Part shown: positions 6,469 to 15,078 of the stretch, one piece after another
How positions within the stretch are numbered: position 1 is the stretch's first letter
Layout: the number at the start of each line of letters is the position of its first letter
Assembly (NCBI GenBank): GCA_017962275.1
Contig: JAGCVQ010000099.1
Location: forward strand, 1-44,135
DNA from: Bacteroidales bacterium
Lineage (GTDB): Bacteria; Bacteroidota; Bacteroidia; Bacteroidales; WCHB1-69
Direction: 5' to 3'
DNA: 44,135 bases
Translations under genes and position numbers: made by a program
Notes under the pieces: model-generated
Seen by the model: the letters and a program-made list of their open reading frames with translations, nothing else
Databases searched by the model: none
Told to the model about the DNA's origin: nothing

Positions 6469-8313
6469 CTACGATTCTTCCGAGAAATTGTCAATCTCTT
6501 CGCGCAGATTTTCCATAATGAAACTCTGACGCTGCGGGGTGTTCTTGCCCATGTAGTACTCAATCACCGCGTCGATGTTGCTCTTTGCGTCCAAAACCAC
6601 CGGCTCCAGGCGGATGCTCTTCCCGATGAAGCCCTTGAACTCCTTCGGCGAAATCTCACCCAAACCTTTGAATCGGGTGATTTCGGGTTTCTTTCCTAAC
6701 GACTTGACAGCTTGCAACTTCTCTTCTTCCGAGTAGCAATAGAGAGTCTTCTGTTTGTTGCGGACGCGGAAGAGCGGTGTCTGCAGCACATACACGTGGC
6801 CCGTGCGCACCACCTCGGGGAAGTATTTCAGGAAGAAGGCCATCAGCAGCAGCCGGATGTGCATGCCATCGACATCGGCATCGGTGGCGATGATGATGTT
6901 GTTGTAACGAAGCCCATCGACTCCGTCCTCGATGTTGAGCGCGGCCTGCAGCAGGCTCAGCTCCTCGTTGGAATAGATGGCGCTTCTCGACTTGATAATG
7001 TTCGCCGGCTTGCCCTTCAGACTGAAGACCGCCTGCGTGTTGGCATCGCGGGATTGCGTGATGGAACCGGAAGCCGAGTCGCCCTCGGTGATGAAAATCA
7101 TCGATTCCAATCCGCGCGGGTCGTTGGTGTTGAGGTGGAAACGGCAGTCGCGCAGCTTCTTGTTGTGCAGACTGACTTTCTTCTGGATCTCCTTGGTCTG
7201 CTTTTTCAGGTTGGAGATGGCAATACGCTCTTTCTCAGCCTCTTGGATACGTTTCAACAGGGCGTCGGCCACCTCGGGATTGCGGTGCAGATGGTTGTCC
7301 AACAGCCGCCCGATCTTGTCGTTGACGTAGTTGCGGATGGTTTGTCCGCCCGGAGACATGTATTCGGAACCGAGTTTCGTTTTGGTCTGCGACTCGAAAA
7401 TGGGCTCCTTCACGCGGATGGACATGGTGGCGGCCACGGCGTTGCGGATGTCCGACGGGTCGTAATTCTTCTTGTAGAAGTCGCGCAGGGTTTTCACGAT
7501 GGCCTCGCGCAGCGCCTGCTGGTGCGTACCGCCGTGCGATGTGAACTGGCTGTTGACGAAGGTGTAGTACTCCTCGCCGTACTTGCGGGTGGTGTGCACC
7601 ATCGCGAATTCGAAATCGTCCTCCTTGAGGTAGATGGGTTGGTAGAGAACGCTGTCACCCGTGGCCTTGTTCAGCAGGTCGAGAAGTCCGTTTTTGGAGA
7701 CGTACTTCTTGCCGTTGAAGTTGATGGTGAGACCGCGGTTCAGATAGACATAGTTCCATAAGAGCTTGTCAATGTATTCGTTATACCAGTCGAAATTCTC
7801 GAAGATGGTGTTGTCGGGGAGGAACTCGATGAGGGTGCCGTTTTTCTCGTCGGTGGGGGTGATGGGATGGTCCTTGATGAGTTTGCCGCAGGAAAATTCG
7901 GCGCGTTTGAGCTGGCCGTCGCGCACGCTCTGCACCACAAAATCGGTGGAGAGGGCGTTCACCGCCTTCACACCCACGCCGTTCATGCCGATGGAGACCT
8001 CGAAGGCGGAGCCGTCCTTGAACTTGCCGCCGGTGTTCATCCTCGACACGCAATCGACCACCTTGTTGAGCGGGATGCCGCGGCCGTAATCGCGCACCGA
8101 CGCCCGTTTCTCCTTGATGGTGATGTCGAAGGCGCGCCCGTGGCCTTCCATAAATTCATCGATGGAGTTGTCAATGACCTCCTTGAGCAGCACGTAGATG
8201 CCGTCGTCGCTCGAGGAGCCGTCACCGAGTTTACCGATGTACATGCCCGGACGCATCCGGATATGCTCGTCCCAATTCAGGGTTACAATAGTATCGTCTT
8301 TATATTCTGCCAT
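6469..8313 (-). CDS. parE: DNA topoisomerase IV subunit B (ParE)
   Basis: 614 residues, normal for the compact ParE of Bacteroidota. It is the ATPase half of topoisomerase IV, which unlinks daughter chromosomes. The GHKL ATP site shows RPGMYIG (about 21-27), KEVIDNSIDEF with Glu45 and Asn49, a DYGRGIP loop and the MNGVGVKAVNALS lid. The TOPRIM domain has ITEGDSASGS (metal-binding Glu) and DADVDGMHIR; the C-terminus carries the RFKGLGE motif. GyrB remains an alternative, but the length lacks the GyrB insert and the order of motifs fits ParE. The expected partner parC is not adjacent; the next gene on the strand is an unrelated secreted protein. Confidence 0.9.
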   Translation of the reverse strand: MAEYKDDTIVTLNWDEHIRMRPGMYIGKLGDGSSSDDGIYVLLKEVIDNSIDEFMEGHGRAFDITIKEKRASVRDYGRGIPLNKVVDCVSRMNTGGKFKDGSAFEVSIGMNGVGVKAVNALSTDFVVQSVRDGQLKRAEFSCGKLIKDHPITPTDEKNGTLIEFLPDNTIFENFDWYNEYIDKLLWNYVYLNRGLTINFNGKKYVSKNGLLDLLNKATGDSVLYQPIYLKEDDFEFAMVHTTRKYGEEYYTFVNSQFTSHGGTHQQALREAIVKTLRDFYKKNYDPSDIRNAVAATMSIRVKEPIFESQTKTKLGSEYMSPGGQTIRNYVNDKIGRLLDNHLHRNPEVADALLKRIQEAEKERIAISNLKKQTKEIQKKVSLHNKKLRDCRFHLNTNDPRGLESMIFITEGDSASGSITQSRDANTQAVFSLKGKPANIIKSRSAIYSNEELSLLQAALNIEDGVDGLRYNNIIIATDADVDGMHIRLLLMAFFLKYFPEVVRTGHVYVLQTPLFRVRNKQKTLYCYSEEEKLQAVKSLGKKPEITRFKGLGEISPKEFKGFIGKSIRLEPVVLDAKSNIDAVIEYYMGKNTPQRQSFIMENLREEIDNFSEES

Positions 8314-8346
8314 ATCATTGTCTTACAAGTTGTTACACCAGTTGCG

Positions 8347-8368
8347 GAGACGTTGCGCGCAACGTCTC
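8347..8368. repeat. GTAGAGACG palindrome, copy 2
   Basis: GAGACGTTGCG followed directly by CGCAACGTCTC: a perfect 22-base palindrome in the parE leader. Confidence 0.9.
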
Positions 8369-8414
8369 TACATAGGTTTATGAATGGTTTTTCCCCTTCT
8401 TCTTGAAAGGTGCG

Positions 8415-8422
8415 CAAAAATA
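8415..8422 (-). promoter_or_regulatory. -7 box of parE
   Basis: Minus-strand TATTTTTG, about 100 bases before the parE start. The palindrome at 8347-8368 would lie in the transcript leader. No clear -33 box. Confidence 0.5.
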
Positions 8423-8572
8423 CAAAAATTTCGGTTGCCATTCGGAAGACGAATGATTTTGCCATTGAGGTGGTCTGCCGTCTTGGGGCATGTTCTGTGT
8501 TGTGCGAAACCTGCTCTTGGAAGTGGCCGGCAATAAAACTGGTTCAATCGAGAAAAGTATAGAAAGATTTTG

Positions 8573-8580
8573 TATATTTG
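8573..8580 (+). promoter_or_regulatory. -7 box of the aminotransferase gene
   Basis: TATATTTG followed by GCC, 55 bases before the chosen ATG at 8636. It lies where a longer reading frame would have its first codons, which supports the later start. Confidence 0.55.
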
Positions 8581-8635
8581 CCACTTAAAATGCAGAAACT
8601 ATCGAATTGATTATCAATTAAATAACATAAAAATT

Positions 8636-9835
8636 ATGCCGAAAATATCCCAAAAAGGTGCAAGCATGCAGTCTTCCCCCATCCGGAAGTTAGTGCCGTT
8701 TTCCGATGCCGCCAAGGCCCGTGGCATCCATGTCTATCATTTGAACATCGGTCAGCCCGATATCGAGACCCCGAAAGGCGCCCGTGACGCCGTGCGCAAC
8801 GCCGACATCCCGGTGATCGCTTACAGCCATTCCGCCGGCAACATCAGCTACCGCAAGAAATTGGTGGAATACTACCACAGCGTGGGCATCGAAATCACCA
8901 CCGACGAGATCATCGTCACCACCGGCGGCAGCGAAGGCCTCCTTTTCGCCTTCAACAGCTGCATGGATCCGGGCGACGAAATCATCATCCCCGAACCTTT
9001 CTATGCCAACTACAACGCTTTTGCCACGATGTGCGGCGTGATCGTGAAACCCATCGTCTCCTCCATTGAGAACGGCTTCGCGCTGCCTTCCATCGAGGAT
9101 TTCGAGAAGGTCATCACCCCGAAGACGAAAGCCATCATGATTTGTAACCCCAACAACCCCACCGGTTACCTCTACTCTAAGGAGGAAGTCCTGAAGTTGG
9201 GTGAGATTGCCAAGAAGCACGATCTCTTCCTCTTCGCCGACGAGGTCTATCGCGAATTCTGCTACGACGGTGCCCAGCATTTCTCCGTCATGGAGCTGAC
9301 CGACATCGCCGACCATGTGGTGCTTTTGGATTCTGTGTCAAAGCGTTACAGTGCCTGCGGTGTGCGTGTGGGTGCTTTCATCACGCATAACAAGGAGGTC
9401 TATGCTACCGCTATGAAGATGGCGCAAGCCCGTCTGAGCCCGCCTTCCTACGGCCAGATTCTTGGTGAGGCTGCCGTCGATACCCCGAAGGAGTACTTCG
9501 AGGCTGTCAACAAAGAGTATGTGGCTCGCAGAAACACCATCGTGAACGGTGTGAACGCCATCCCCGGCTGCTTCGTGCCGATGCCGAAGGGCGCTTTCTA
9601 CTGCGTCGCCCGTCTGCCCATCGACGATTCCGACCGTTTCTGCCGCTGGTTGCTGGAAGAGTTCAGCTACAACGGTGCCACGGTGATGTTCGCCCCCGCC
9701 ACGGGATTCTATTCCAAGAAGGGTCAGGGCGTGAACGAGGTTCGTATCAGCTACTGCCTCAACGTTTCCGACTTGGAGAAGGCTGTCGAGTGTCTCCGCG
9801 AAGCCTTGAAGGTTTATCCCGGCCGCACGAACTAA
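8636..9835 (+). CDS. PLP-dependent class I/II aminotransferase
   Basis: 399 residues from ATG 8636 (MPKISQKGASM). The frame is open to 8570, but that part overlaps the promoter box and does not resemble the family N-terminus. Fold-type I features: HLNIGQPDIETP near the N-terminus, TTGGSEGLLFAF (cofactor phosphate loop), NPNNPTGYLYS with the Asn that touches PLP, FADEVYREF (Asp binding the pyridine N) and DSVSKRYSACGVRVG with the Schiff-base lysine. A C-terminal arginine in NEVRISYC would bind the substrate carboxylate. Aspartate/aromatic aminotransferase-like specificity is probable but cannot be fixed from sequence alone. It starts the plus-strand run up to 15014. Confidence 0.9.
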   Translation: MPKISQKGASMQSSPIRKLVPFSDAAKARGIHVYHLNIGQPDIETPKGARDAVRNADIPVIAYSHSAGNISYRKKLVEYYHSVGIEITTDEIIVTTGGSEGLLFAFNSCMDPGDEIIIPEPFYANYNAFATMCGVIVKPIVSSIENGFALPSIEDFEKVITPKTKAIMICNPNNPTGYLYSKEEVLKLGEIAKKHDLFLFADEVYREFCYDGAQHFSVMELTDIADHVVLLDSVSKRYSACGVRVGAFITHNKEVYATAMKMAQARLSPPSYGQILGEAAVDTPKEYFEAVNKEYVARRNTIVNGVNAIPGCFVPMPKGAFYCVARLPIDDSDRFCRWLLEEFSYNGATVMFAPATGFYSKKGQGVNEVRISYCLNVSDLEKAVECLREALKVYPGRTN

Positions 9836-9836
9836 C

Positions 9837-9925
9837 ATTGACTGTTGACATTGACTGTTGACTGTTGACTTTGACCAACCACTGTTCACTGATCACTAAT
9901 CACTGTTCACTGATCACTATTGACT
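9837..9925. repeat. TTGACTG / ATCACTG spacer quasi-repeats
   Basis: Two blocks of short tandem units (TTGACTG, then TTCACTGATCACT) fill the spacer between the aminotransferase and outer-membrane genes. Confidence 0.75.
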
Positions 9926-9926
9926 T

Positions 9927-10781
9927 ATGAATAATGCATTACATACCGGAAAAGATGCCGCAGGTCACCGCCTGCTGCATCTTTTTCTGCTTTTTGCATT
10001 GATGCTGTCCGCTTTTTCGGTACAACAGGCGGCTGCCCAGCGCACAAAGCCCTCTTATCAGACGGACTTTTCCAGCAAGGATTATGTCGATACTGCCGCG
10101 CCGATGATCTGGTTGGACGCCCACCTCGCCTACCACTTCCCGATGGGCAACTTGAGGAACTATTTCAAGAGCAACTTCGCGGTGGGTCCCGGCTTCACCT
10201 TCAAATCGAGGAGCAACTGGACGGTGGGATTCCACTTCGACTATATGTTCGGTGCCAACCTGCGTGATTCAGCGTATTTCAACGGCACGCTGGCCAATGA
10301 CAACGGGATTGTCATCGACGGCAACGGATTAGTGTCGCGGGGCGGCATCACCGCGGAAGGTCGTTACTGGTCCATCATGGCTGATTTCGGCAAGATCATC
10401 CCCGTCGATCGCTGGAAAAACTCCGGCATCTGGCTGCGCTTGGGCGCCGGCTACTTCAGCCACAAGCTGCGCGTGGACGATGTCAGCAAGCAGTACCCGC
10501 AGCTGGACGAAAACTACGCCAAGGGTTACGACCGCCGTTCGGGAGGTTTCGCCCTCAACCAGTTCATCGGCTACCAGTTCATCCGCAAAAACCGCATGCT
10601 GAACTTCTTCATCGGCATCGAGTTCCATGAGATGTGGACCAAGCCGAACCGCAACTACATCTTCTTCGAAGGCCCCACCGAAAATATGCCCTACAAGTTC
10701 AGCGGCCTCGTCGGTATCAAAGCCGGCTGGAACATCCCGCTATACGAGGAAAAGACGACGACGACGTTCTATTATCGTTAG
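9927..10781 (+). CDS. Outer-membrane beta-barrel protein
   Basis: 284 residues. A signal peptide (hydrophobic LLHLFLLFALMLSAFSV, cut after AAAQ near residue 38) is followed by alternating amphipathic strands rich in aromatic residues and glycine: WLDAHLAYHFPMG, FAVGPGFTFKSRSNWTVGFHFDY, GIWLRLGAGYFSHKL, FIGYQFIRKNRMLNFFIGIEF, FSGLVGIKAGWNIPLY. It ends in an aromatic residue plus Arg (FYYR). This is the look of a small eight- to ten-strand outer-membrane barrel of Bacteroidota. It lies 64 bases before waaA on the same strand, so an envelope role is likely; the exact function is unknown. Confidence 0.75.
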   Translation: MNNALHTGKDAAGHRLLHLFLLFALMLSAFSVQQAAAQRTKPSYQTDFSSKDYVDTAAPMIWLDAHLAYHFPMGNLRNYFKSNFAVGPGFTFKSRSNWTVGFHFDYMFGANLRDSAYFNGTLANDNGIVIDGNGLVSRGGITAEGRYWSIMADFGKIIPVDRWKNSGIWLRLGAGYFSHKLRVDDVSKQYPQLDENYAKGYDRRSGGFALNQFIGYQFIRKNRMLNFFIGIEFHEMWTKPNRNYIFFEGPTENMPYKFSGLVGIKAGWNIPLYEEKTTTTFYYR

Positions 10782-10845
10782 ACGTAAGACGTGGGGACGT
10801 ATGGCAATAATCACAGGTCTCAAATCATAAGTCACAAATCAAAAA

Positions 10846-12108
10846 ATGCAAGTGCTATACACCATAGGAATCTGGTTTTACGGGCTCGGCATCCGGATTG
10901 CGGCGCTGTTCAACGAGAAGGCGCGGCAGTGGGTGCGGGGACGGAAGGGCATTTTCGCCGAATTGGAGAAGGCTTTCGCCGGAAAACCGAATCCTGTGTG
11001 GGTGCATTGCGCGTCGTTGGGCGAGTATGAGCAGGCGAAACCCGTCATCGAAAAAATCAAGGCGGAGAATCCTGAAATACAGATACTGGTCACTTTTTTC
11101 TCCCCTTCCGGATACACGCAGGCTATTAAAAAGCCCGTGGCTGATTACAATTTCTACCTGCCGCTGGATCTGCCATGCCATGTGCGCCGCTTCCTGAACA
11201 TCGTGCAACCCCGTACAGCCATCTTCGTGAAATACGAGTTTTGGTTCAACTACATGCGTCAACTGCACCAAAACAACATCCCTTTCTACTATATCAGCGC
11301 GATTTTCCGCGAGAACCAACACTTTTTCAAACCTTTCGGATGCTGGTTTGCCAAACAGCTGCGTCAGGCCACGCACTATTTCGTGCAGACGGAAAAATCC
11401 AAAGACCTATTGGAAAGCATTGGCATCAAGCAGGTTACCGTTTGTGGCGACACCCGTTTCGACCGCGTGAGCGCCATTGCCGCGAAAGTGCAGCCTTTCC
11501 CGTTTATGGAAACTTTCCGGCAAGACAAGAAAATCATCGTGGCAGGCAGCACCTGGGGTCCGGACGAAGAACTGCTGGCACAATTGTTGCAAGATTTTCC
11601 GGAGTACAAACTGGTTGTCGCACCCCACGAAATCACCCGAAAAGAGGAAGTGAAAAATACCTTTTCTGCATATAAAACCACTCTTTACTCTTCTATGAAC
11701 GAAGAGCAACTTTCTGATTCGCAAGTTCTTATCATCGACACCATCGGCATCTTGAGCCGACTGTACCAATACAGCCACGTCTCCTACATCGGCGGTGCGT
11801 TCAAAACGGGTTTGCACAACATCTTGGAAGCAGCGGTATATGGAAAACCGCTTTTCTTCGGTCCGCACTACGACCATTTCAACGAGGCGGTGCGCTTAGT
11901 GGATCTGAAGGGTGCATTCTCTGTCAGTTCCGTCGATGAGATGAAGGAAACGATGACGAATTTCGAACAGAATCCCGATTATTACACCCAAACCTGCTCC
12001 ATTTGCCAAGATTATGTGGCCCAAAACGCAGGCGCGGCGGACATGATATACAATCAAATCGAAAAATCCATCCGTAAAGACGGTGCATGCACCGTCTCTA
12101 CAAAATGA
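10846..12108 (+). CDS. waaA: 3-deoxy-D-manno-octulosonic acid transferase
   Basis: 420 residues, the normal GT30 length. WaaA/KdtA adds Kdo from CMP-Kdo to the lipid A precursor at the inner membrane. An N-terminal amphipathic or membrane-associated helix (FYGLGIRIAALF) is followed by VHCASLGEYEQ with the presumed catalytic base Glu60, then FFSPSGY, VKYEFWFNY, GDTRFDRV, VAGSTWGPDEE, the VSYIGGAF sugar-nucleotide loop and LHNILEAAVYGKPLFFGPHY. The last residues (DGACTVSTK) are encoded by a dispersed palindrome at 12074-12101, so the C-terminus has been rewritten by a repeat insertion without breaking the enzyme. Confidence 0.93.
   Translation: MQVLYTIGIWFYGLGIRIAALFNEKARQWVRGRKGIFAELEKAFAGKPNPVWVHCASLGEYEQAKPVIEKIKAENPEIQILVTFFSPSGYTQAIKKPVADYNFYLPLDLPCHVRRFLNIVQPRTAIFVKYEFWFNYMRQLHQNNIPFYYISAIFRENQHFFKPFGCWFAKQLRQATHYFVQTEKSKDLLESIGIKQVTVCGDTRFDRVSAIAAKVQPFPFMETFRQDKKIIVAGSTWGPDEELLAQLLQDFPEYKLVVAPHEITRKEEVKNTFSAYKTTLYSSMNEEQLSDSQVLIIDTIGILSRLYQYSHVSYIGGAFKTGLHNILEAAVYGKPLFFGPHYDHFNEAVRLVDLKGAFSVSSVDEMKETMTNFEQNPDYYTQTCSICQDYVAQNAGAADMIYNQIEKSIRKDGACTVSTK
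12074..12101. repeat. GTAGAGACG palindrome, copy 3 (inside waaA end)
   Basis: AAGACGGTGCATGCACCGTCTCT core with a perfect 20-base palindrome at 12078-12097. It overlaps the last ten codons of waaA. Confidence 0.9.
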
Positions 12109-12139
12109 ACGAGAAATTACAAATTAAAAATTCAATAAT

Positions 12140-12739
12140 ATGAGCAAAACATTAAAAACCATCTTGATTATTGTAGGCATCGTCCTCGTGTTGGCGGCCA
12201 TGTTTGTAAAACCGTACAACAATATGGTGCAGAAAGACGAAGGTTGTTCCAAGGCTTGGGCCGATGTGGAGAACGCCTACCAGCGTCGTATGGACCTGAT
12301 TCCCAACTTGGTGAAGACCGTGCAGGGTGCCGCCGATTACGAAAAAGGCACTTTGGAGGCCGTGATCGAGGCTCGTGCGAAAGCCACTTCCGTGCAGGTG
12401 GATCCCAGCAACCTGACCGAAGAATCCATCGCCAAGTTCCAAGCCGCTCAGGATCAACTGAGCTCCGCTTTGAGCCGTTTGATGGTGGTCGTGGAGCGCT
12501 ATCCCGAGCTGAAAGCCAACCAGAACTTCCTCGAACTGCAGGCGCAGTTAGAGGGCACTGAGAACCGCATCGCGGTGGAACGCGGGAAGTTCAACGAGAC
12601 GGTGAATGACTATAACAGCTACATCCGCAAATTCCCGAACAACATCATCGCCGGCATGTTCAACTTCGACAAGAAGGGCTACTTCAAGGCGACTGAAGGT
12701 GCGGACAAGGCTCCGGATGTGGAGTTCAACTTCAACTAA
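12140..12739 (+). CDS. lemA: LemA family protein
   Basis: 199 residues: one N-terminal membrane segment (about 6-24, TILIIVGIVLVLAAMFV) and a helical LemA domain facing the periplasm or outside. Family motifs are NAYQRRMDLIPNLVKTVQG, LEAVIEARAKAT, FQAAQDQLSSALSRLMVVVERYPELKANQNF and a final YNSYIRKFPNNIIAGMFNF. LemA proteins often pair with TPM-domain proteins, as here (the next gene starts 18 bases downstream), but their molecular role is poorly known. It is 31 bases after waaA, so part of the same run. Confidence 0.9.
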   Translation: MSKTLKTILIIVGIVLVLAAMFVKPYNNMVQKDEGCSKAWADVENAYQRRMDLIPNLVKTVQGAADYEKGTLEAVIEARAKATSVQVDPSNLTEESIAKFQAAQDQLSSALSRLMVVVERYPELKANQNFLELQAQLEGTENRIAVERGKFNETVNDYNSYIRKFPNNIIAGMFNFDKKGYFKATEGADKAPDVEFNFN

Positions 12740-12757
12740 CCATAGTCTGATACGGAA

Positions 12758-13585
12758 TTGAAACGTCTGATAACCATATTGATTGTCATCGCAGCCGTTT
12801 GGTCCGGCGCGGCGCAGAACACGGATGTCATTCCGCCCGTTCCCGATCCGCCGCGCCTGGTCAACGACTTTGCCGGCATCCTCACCCCCGACCAAATCGA
12901 GGAGAAGGAGAACCGGTTGGTGGCGTTCAATGATTCGACCACCAACGTCATTTGCGTGGTAACCGTCAATGATTTAGGAAATTACACGGCCGCCGAGTTC
13001 GCCTACGAGATTGGCGAACGATGGGGAGTGCGTTCCACGGACGACAAACGCAACGGGGTAGTTCTGCTGTTGAAACCCCGCAACGAGACCTCAGGCGAAG
13101 TCTATATTGCGGTGGGTTACGACCTTGAGGGCGCCATTCCCGATGCCATCGCGAAACGCATCATCGAGACGAAGATGATGCCCGCCTTGCGCGAAGGGGA
13201 TTACAACGCGGCCATCGATTCGGCATTGGCCTACATTCTGCCCCTCGCCGCAGGAGAAATCAGTGTGGAACGGCTGTACGATGACAACGGTTCCGTGGTG
13301 GAGGTCATTATGGGGCTCCTTTTCGTTATTGTCATTGTGGTTGTCCTCATCTATTTCTCCAAAAAGCATCCCAATGGCACCGGTGGCAGTCACTATGGCG
13401 GCACAACCTATTTCCCGACCACCCGCTACGGCGGCAACTGGTCCGACTATAGCGGCGGCTACAAAGGCGGTTACGGTGGCGGCGGCTTCGGCGGTTTTGG
13501 CGGAGGCGGCTTCGGCGGCGGAGGTTTTGGTGGCTTCGGTGGCGGAGGCGGCTTCGGCGGAGGCGGCGCCGGCGGACGTTTTTAA
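12758..13585 (+). CDS. TPM-domain membrane protein (YgcG/Psb32-like)
   Basis: 275 residues. The start is TTG at 12758: a TAG stop is in frame only 12 bases upstream, no ATG is available, and this start gives a proper signal peptide (MKRLITILIVIAAVWSGAAQ). The TPM domain (about 33-175) shows LVNDFAGILTPDQI, NVICVVTVNDL, GVRSTDDKRNGVVLLL, VYIAVGYDLEGAIPDAIAKRII and MMPALREGDYNAAI. A membrane helix follows (about 185-205), then a Gly/Phe-rich tail (GGGGFGG repeats) typical of the family. TPM domains are linked to membrane-protein maintenance and phosphatase activity. The lemA pairing suggests a shared envelope function. Confidence 0.88.
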   Translation: MKRLITILIVIAAVWSGAAQNTDVIPPVPDPPRLVNDFAGILTPDQIEEKENRLVAFNDSTTNVICVVTVNDLGNYTAAEFAYEIGERWGVRSTDDKRNGVVLLLKPRNETSGEVYIAVGYDLEGAIPDAIAKRIIETKMMPALREGDYNAAIDSALAYILPLAAGEISVERLYDDNGSVVEVIMGLLFVIVIVVVLIYFSKKHPNGTGGSHYGGTTYFPTTRYGGNWSDYSGGYKGGYGGGGFGGFGGGGFGGGGFGGFGGGGGFGGGGAGGRF

Positions 13586-13610
13586 TGAAGAATGAAGAAT
13601 AGAGGACGTT

Positions 13611-13638
13611 GTAGAGACGCAACATTTAGCGTCTCTAC
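13611..13638. repeat. GTAGAGACG palindrome, copy 4
   Basis: GTAGAGACGC, eight bases, GCGTCTCTAC between the TPM gene and dihydroorotase. Preceded by AATGAAGAAT quasi-repeats (13586-13600). Confidence 0.9.
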
Positions 13639-13661
13639 AAATCACCAATAACAAATCACCT

Positions 13662-15014
13662 ATGAACTATTTCATCATAAACGCGTCGGTCGTGAATGAG
13701 GGCGAAATCTTTACGGCTGACGTTTTCATTTCGAATGGGGTAATATCCAAAATTGTAGGCAAAAATGAAACCTTCAGACCGGAAAACGCACAAATCATCG
13801 ACGCGAAAGGGAAATACCTGATTCCCGGGGTAATCGACGAGCATGTGCATTTTCGGGAGCCGGGGATGACCGTCAAGGCCGATATTTACAGTGAAAGCCG
13901 GGCGGCGGTGGCAGGCGGCGTGACCTCCTACATGGAGATGCCGAACACCGTACCACAAACCACTACGCAAGCCCTGCTGCAGGAAAAATTCGACCTCGCC
14001 GCCGAGAAATCGTTAGCCAACTATTCATTCTATATCGGCGCGACAAACGACAACCTTTCCGAAATCGTGAAAACCGACCCCACTATGGTCTGCGGTGTGA
14101 AACTGTTCATGGGATCCAGTACCGGCAACATGCTGGTGGACAACGCTTCCGTGCTCGAAACCCTCTTCCGCGAATCGCCGTGCCTGATCGCCGCGCATTG
14201 CGAAGACGAGGAGATTATAAAACGTAACACTCTGTATTACAAAGAATTGGTTGAGAAGCACGAGATAGTGGCCGATGCGAACCTGCATCCGCTCGTGCGT
14301 ACGGAAGAGGCCTGCTACCGTTCCACGGAAAAGGCGGTGGCTTTAGCGCAGAAAACGGGGGCTCGCCTGCACGTCATGCACATCTCCACCCGTGCGGAAC
14401 TGCTGCTTTTCAACCCCGATACTCCGCTGGTTGACAAGAAGATAACAGCGGAAACCTGTCCGCACTACCTGCTGTTTGACGACCGCGACTATGCCCACTT
14501 GGGGTTCGCCATCAAGTGCAACCCGGCCATCAAGTCGGCGCACGACAAACGCGCGATTTGGCGGGGGGTCAAAGACGGCTACATCGACACGATTGGCTCT
14601 GACCACGCCCCGCACCTGCGGGAGGAGAAGTTCACCGACAGCTATTTCACGGCCAAATCCGGATTCCCGTCCATCCAGCACAACTTCGCGCTCATGGCCG
14701 ACAACTTCAAACGTAACAATCTCTCTATTGCGGATTTAGTAACCCTGATGTGCCATAATCCCGCCCAGCTTTACCGCACCGACCGCCGAGGCTTCATCCG
14801 GGAAGGCTATCACGCCGACTTGGCTATTGTGGACATGGAAGCCAATGACCTCATTACCCACGAGAAAGTCTATTACAAATGCGGATGGACCCCTTACGAC
14901 GGGATGACGACGCGTACGAAAGTGACCCATACGTTCGTCAATGGGAATCTGGTGTACGAAAACGGCCGGTTTAACGAGGAATGTCGGGGGGAAAGGCTGT
15001 TGTTTAGGCAATAG
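13662..15014 (+). CDS. pyrC: Dihydroorotase (class I)
   Basis: 450 residues. It catalyses reversible ring closure of N-carbamoyl-aspartate to dihydroorotate in pyrimidine synthesis. It has the amidohydrolase barrel motifs: DEHVHFREPG with His61 and His63, GVTSYMEMPNT, GVKLFMGSSTGNM (likely carbamylated lysine), IAAHCEDE, HVMHISTRAEL, TAETCPHYL and the catalytic IGSDHAPH aspartate. The HFREPG form and length point to dihydroorotase rather than allantoinase or hydantoinase. It ends the plus-strand run; no other pyrimidine genes are in the window. The 76-base gap before it holds a palindrome, so it may have its own transcript. Confidence 0.92.
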   Translation: MNYFIINASVVNEGEIFTADVFISNGVISKIVGKNETFRPENAQIIDAKGKYLIPGVIDEHVHFREPGMTVKADIYSESRAAVAGGVTSYMEMPNTVPQTTTQALLQEKFDLAAEKSLANYSFYIGATNDNLSEIVKTDPTMVCGVKLFMGSSTGNMLVDNASVLETLFRESPCLIAAHCEDEEIIKRNTLYYKELVEKHEIVADANLHPLVRTEEACYRSTEKAVALAQKTGARLHVMHISTRAELLLFNPDTPLVDKKITAETCPHYLLFDDRDYAHLGFAIKCNPAIKSAHDKRAIWRGVKDGYIDTIGSDHAPHLREEKFTDSYFTAKSGFPSIQHNFALMADNFKRNNLSIADLVTLMCHNPAQLYRTDRRGFIREGYHADLAIVDMEANDLITHEKVYYKCGWTPYDGMTTRTKVTHTFVNGNLVYENGRFNEECRGERLLFRQ

Positions 15015-15066
15015 TTAAAAGGCAAGAGGCAAGAGGCAATAGTTAAAAGGCAAGAGGCAAAAGTAG
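15014..15066. repeat. GGCAAGA spacer quasi-repeats
   Basis: AGTTAAAAGGCAAGAGGCAA is repeated twice between the convergent dihydroorotase and flippase genes. Confidence 0.75.
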
Positions 15067-15078
15067 CGACCTGAGATG

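Larger units (their letters stand above)
8314..8635. other. Divergent promoter region with palindrome
   Basis: This 322-base region separates parE (minus) from the aminotransferase gene (plus). It contains a GTAGAGACG-family palindrome at 8347-8368, a minus-strand -7 box at 8415-8422 and a plus-strand -7 box at 8573-8580. No credible gene is seen in it. Confidence 0.6.

Noticed and set aside
6712-7761. Open frame of 349 codons antisense to parE
   Set aside because: ParE motifs on the sense strand are intact over the whole stretch.
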